Part shown: positions 62,284 through 64,000 of the stretch, piece after piece
How positions within the stretch are numbered: the stretch's first letter is position 1
Layout of the letters: every line of letters starts with the position of its first letter
NCBI GenBank assembly: GCA_964536025.1
Contig: CAZHXA010000008.1
Span: 1-64,000, forward strand
Direction: 5' to 3'
DNA: 64,000 nucleotides
Origin: RGIG4576 sp964536025
GTDB lineage: Bacteria; Bacteroidota; Bacteroidia; Bacteroidales; Muribaculaceae
Notes under the pieces: generated by a model
The model's database searches: none
What the model saw: the letters and a program-made list of their open reading frames with translations, nothing else
Told to the model about the DNA's origin: nothing
Program-made: the position numbers and the translations under genes

Positions 62284-63396
62284 ATGATAAATATAAAAAG
62301 GTGTATAATCTTCTTAGTCATCGCATTTGCATTATTTTCGGCAGATGCGTTGCCTTATACTGTTGTTATTGATGCTGGGCATGGAGGTAAAGACGTAGGT
62401 GCATTAGGAGCTAAAGTGTGTGAAAAAAATGTCAACCTTGCTGTAGCTTTGAAACTTGGAGAAATGATAAAGACAAAAATGAAAGATGTCGATGTGATTT
62501 ACACAAGAAGCACTGATAAGTATCTAACATTGCAAGAAAGAACTAAAATTGCAAATAAGTCAAAGGGAAACTTATTTATTTCAATACATTGTAATTCCAT
62601 AGATAAAAGAAATAAGAACCGAAAAACAATAAGAGGAGCTTCAACTTATGTATTGGGATTACATAAATCAGATGATAACTTAGAGGTCGCAATGCGAGAA
62701 AATTCGGTTATTGCGTTAGAAAAAGATTATGCAGTAACTTATCAAGGATTTGACCCAAATTCTACTGAATCATATATAATATTTGAAATAAGTCAAAATA
62801 CACATTTGGAGCAAAGTATGGATTTTGCTTCTAAAATTCAGCAAGAGATGGTTTCTGTTGCCGGACGAGTGAATAGGGGCGTGAGACAAGCGGGATTCTT
62901 GGTTTTGGCTCGCACGAGTATGCCTGCAGTTTTGGTGGAACTTGATTTCATATGTAATCCTACACAGGAAAAGTTTTTAGGTTCGGAATCGGGACAAAAA
63001 AAAATGGCAGAAGCATTGTATAATGCGTTATATGATTATAAAACATCGGCAGATGCTAAAATTGCTTTTGTTTCTCAAGATAACAATGATGAGGGCATAA
63101 AAAACGAAAAAAAAACAGAAGCATTATCACCGACTGCTGTTACTGATAATGCTTCTAAAAATGATGCACTTATTTATAAAGTGCAATTTATGGCAAGTGT
63201 TGAGAATCTTAAATCAAGAGATTATAGATTTAAAGGTCTTTCGCCGGTTGAAAAATATAAAGAAAAAGGTTTATATAAATATACTTATGGTGCTTTTCAT
63301 TCTCAAGAGGAAGCACAAAAAGCCCTTAAACAGGTAAAAAAGAAATTTAACAGTGCATTTATTGTTATATTCAATAATAATACACGAATTAAATAA
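62284..63396 (+). CDS. N-acetylmuramoyl-L-alanine amidase (AmiC type) with C-terminal SPOR domain
   Basis: This zinc amidase cleaves the bond between MurNAc and L-Ala in peptidoglycan, usually for daughter cell separation. I start at ATG 62284: MINIKRCIIFLVIAFALFSADA is a clean signal peptide. A TTG 12 codons upstream gives a worse start. Amidase_3 zinc ligands: His in 'VVIDAGHGGKDVGA', Glu in 'VCEKNVNLAVALKL', His in 'FISIHCNS'. The catalytic Glu is in 'VLVELDFICN'. The C-terminus (about 297-370) is a SPOR-like domain ('IYKVQFMASVENLKSRD', 'YTYGAFHSQEEAQKALKQV'), which targets denuded septal glycan. A -7-like TAAATTTG (62235-62242) precedes it. The MlaD-like gene follows after 29 bp. Confidence 0.92.
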   Translation: MINIKRCIIFLVIAFALFSADALPYTVVIDAGHGGKDVGALGAKVCEKNVNLAVALKLGEMIKTKMKDVDVIYTRSTDKYLTLQERTKIANKSKGNLFISIHCNSIDKRNKNRKTIRGASTYVLGLHKSDDNLEVAMRENSVIALEKDYAVTYQGFDPNSTESYIIFEISQNTHLEQSMDFASKIQQEMVSVAGRVNRGVRQAGFLVLARTSMPAVLVELDFICNPTQEKFLGSESGQKKMAEALYNALYDYKTSADAKIAFVSQDNNDEGIKNEKKTEALSPTAVTDNASKNDALIYKVQFMASVENLKSRDYRFKGLSPVEKYKEKGLYKYTYGAFHSQEEAQKALKQVKKKFNSAFIVIFNNNTRIK

Positions 63397-63425
63397 TTAG
63401 ATAAATATTAAAGTAAATAATAAGA

Positions 63426-64000
63426 ATGAAAAAGTTTTTTTCAAAAGAAGTCTTAATTGCAGTTGCTGTGTTATTAAGCATAGGATTGCTATATTGGGGG
63501 ATTAATTATTTAAAAGGGGTGAATTTGTTTACTCCGGCAAATTTTTATAAAGTAAGTTTTGCACGAGTAAATGGATTGAATGTATCGGCTCCAGTAACAA
63601 TTAATGGCTTTCAGGTAGGTTTGGTCAGTAATGTTGCTTATGATTATCAAAATAATGGTAATATCATAGTAGAGTTAAGTTTGGATAAAAAATTAAAGTT
63701 GCCGGTAGGAACTGAAGCTGTAATTGCTACCGATATGTTGGGAACTTCTACTATTGTATTGCATTTAGGACACGATTCTCAGTTGTATGGAGTAGGTGAT
63801 GAAATACCGGGTAAAATACAATCGGGGTTGATGGATAATATCTCAAATGAACTTATGCCGTCTTTAGCATTAATGTTGCCTAAAGTAGATAGTATTTTAA
63901 CCGGAATAAACACTGTTTTATCTAATCCAGCGTTGAGCGAATCGGTAACTAGATTGAATAAAATATCTGCAAATTTGGAAAACATGACCACTCAATTAAA
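63426..64000 (+). CDS. MlaD-family lipid transport substrate-binding protein, partial (cut by the window end)
   Basis: The first 191 codons are present; the 3' end lies outside the window. A single N-terminal membrane helix (about 8-27, 'EVLIAVAVLLSIGLLYWGIN') anchors the protein to the inner membrane. The MCE/MlaD domain follows (about 37-115): 'YKVSFARVNGLNVSAPVTINGFQVG', 'VELSLDKKLKLPVGTEAVIATDMLGTSTIVLHLG' in parts. MlaD hexamers hold phospholipid between the membranes as part of the MlaFEDB ABC system. In Bacteroidota an MlaD-like gene commonly follows the amidase gene. The later helical part begins near 150. Confidence 0.9.
   Translation, partial: MKKFFSKEVLIAVAVLLSIGLLYWGINYLKGVNLFTPANFYKVSFARVNGLNVSAPVTINGFQVGLVSNVAYDYQNNGNIIVELSLDKKLKLPVGTEAVIATDMLGTSTIVLHLGHDSQLYGVGDEIPGKIQSGLMDNISNELMPSLALMLPKVDSILTGINTVLSNPALSESVTRLNKISANLENMTTQL

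Noticed and set aside
1..64000. CRISPR arrays, insertion sequences, rRNA genes, phage genes
   Set aside because: No regularly spaced repeats, transposase motifs, rRNA segments or phage structural genes were seen anywhere in the window.

Overview
The window is 64 kb of AT-rich chromosome (judged by eye) from a member of the Bacteroidota, most likely order Bacteroidales. The sequence supports this in several ways. Promoters follow the Bacteroides-type pattern (TTTG or TTG, 19-20 bp, TAnnTTTG), and there is almost no Shine-Dalgarno sequence. Type IX secretion sorting tails are present. Several proteins belong to families I know only from this phylum (DUF4924, DUF4835, DUF5606, HU-CCDC81/SPOR), and PyrK/PyrDB, long NusB and Lys-type SerA are also typical. 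I would not commit to a genus. All family names come from reading the translations, not from a search.

Layout. 0-3.9 kb: the tail of a probable T9SS cargo gene, a small Ig-like lipoprotein, trigger factor, and the divergent rlmH/nadC pair. 3.9-10.4 kb (mostly minus): HAD phosphatase, prfC, DUF4924 protein, Crp/Fnr regulator, prs, GH13 amylase. 10.6-15.5 kb (plus): operon tsaC - sugar transferase - ClC - fmt. 15.5-19.2 kb (minus): secreted histidine phosphatase and the malic enzyme/PTA fusion. 19.4-20.3 kb: HU/SPOR cell-envelope protein. 20.4-24.2 kb: an accessory-looking segment with a gene remnant, a secreted four-repeat protein of unknown function and a UvrD/HelD-like helicase carrying a nuclease-like insert, bounded by tRNA-Ser(UGA). 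24.5-32.6 kb: mutS2 (minus), MFS transporter, T9SS type B protein, uvrA. A 0.7 kb gene-free stretch follows. 33.3-36.7 kb: XRE regulator, pyrK-pyrD, P1 peptidase. 37-40.8 kb: gyrA and a TPR protein. 40.9-46.7 kb: dxr-rseP-rlmI-DPP III. 46.8-49.6 kb: HEAT-like protein, serC-serA. 49.8-55.1 kb: dnaN, DnaQ-like exonuclease, DUF4835, recN, rlmB. 55.1-58.1 kb: nusB, yajC, ybbR, coaE. 58.2-64 kb: DUF5606, NlpC/P60, comEC and aroE (minus), N-acetylmuramoyl-L-alanine amidase, and the start of an MlaD-like gene.

Most of the window is housekeeping: translation, nucleotide and cofactor synthesis, DNA replication and repair, and envelope functions. Rho-independent terminators are unusually easy to see and mark most transcription unit ends. 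There is no CRISPR array, insertion sequence, rRNA or prophage. The least ordinary parts are the 20.4-24.2 kb segment, the face-to-face rlmH/nadC promoters, a palindromic terminator that writes the same last four residues into two convergent proteins, a promoter placed so close to its start codon that the HU/SPOR mRNA should be leaderless, and a perfect 27-bp in-frame duplication in the TPR gene.
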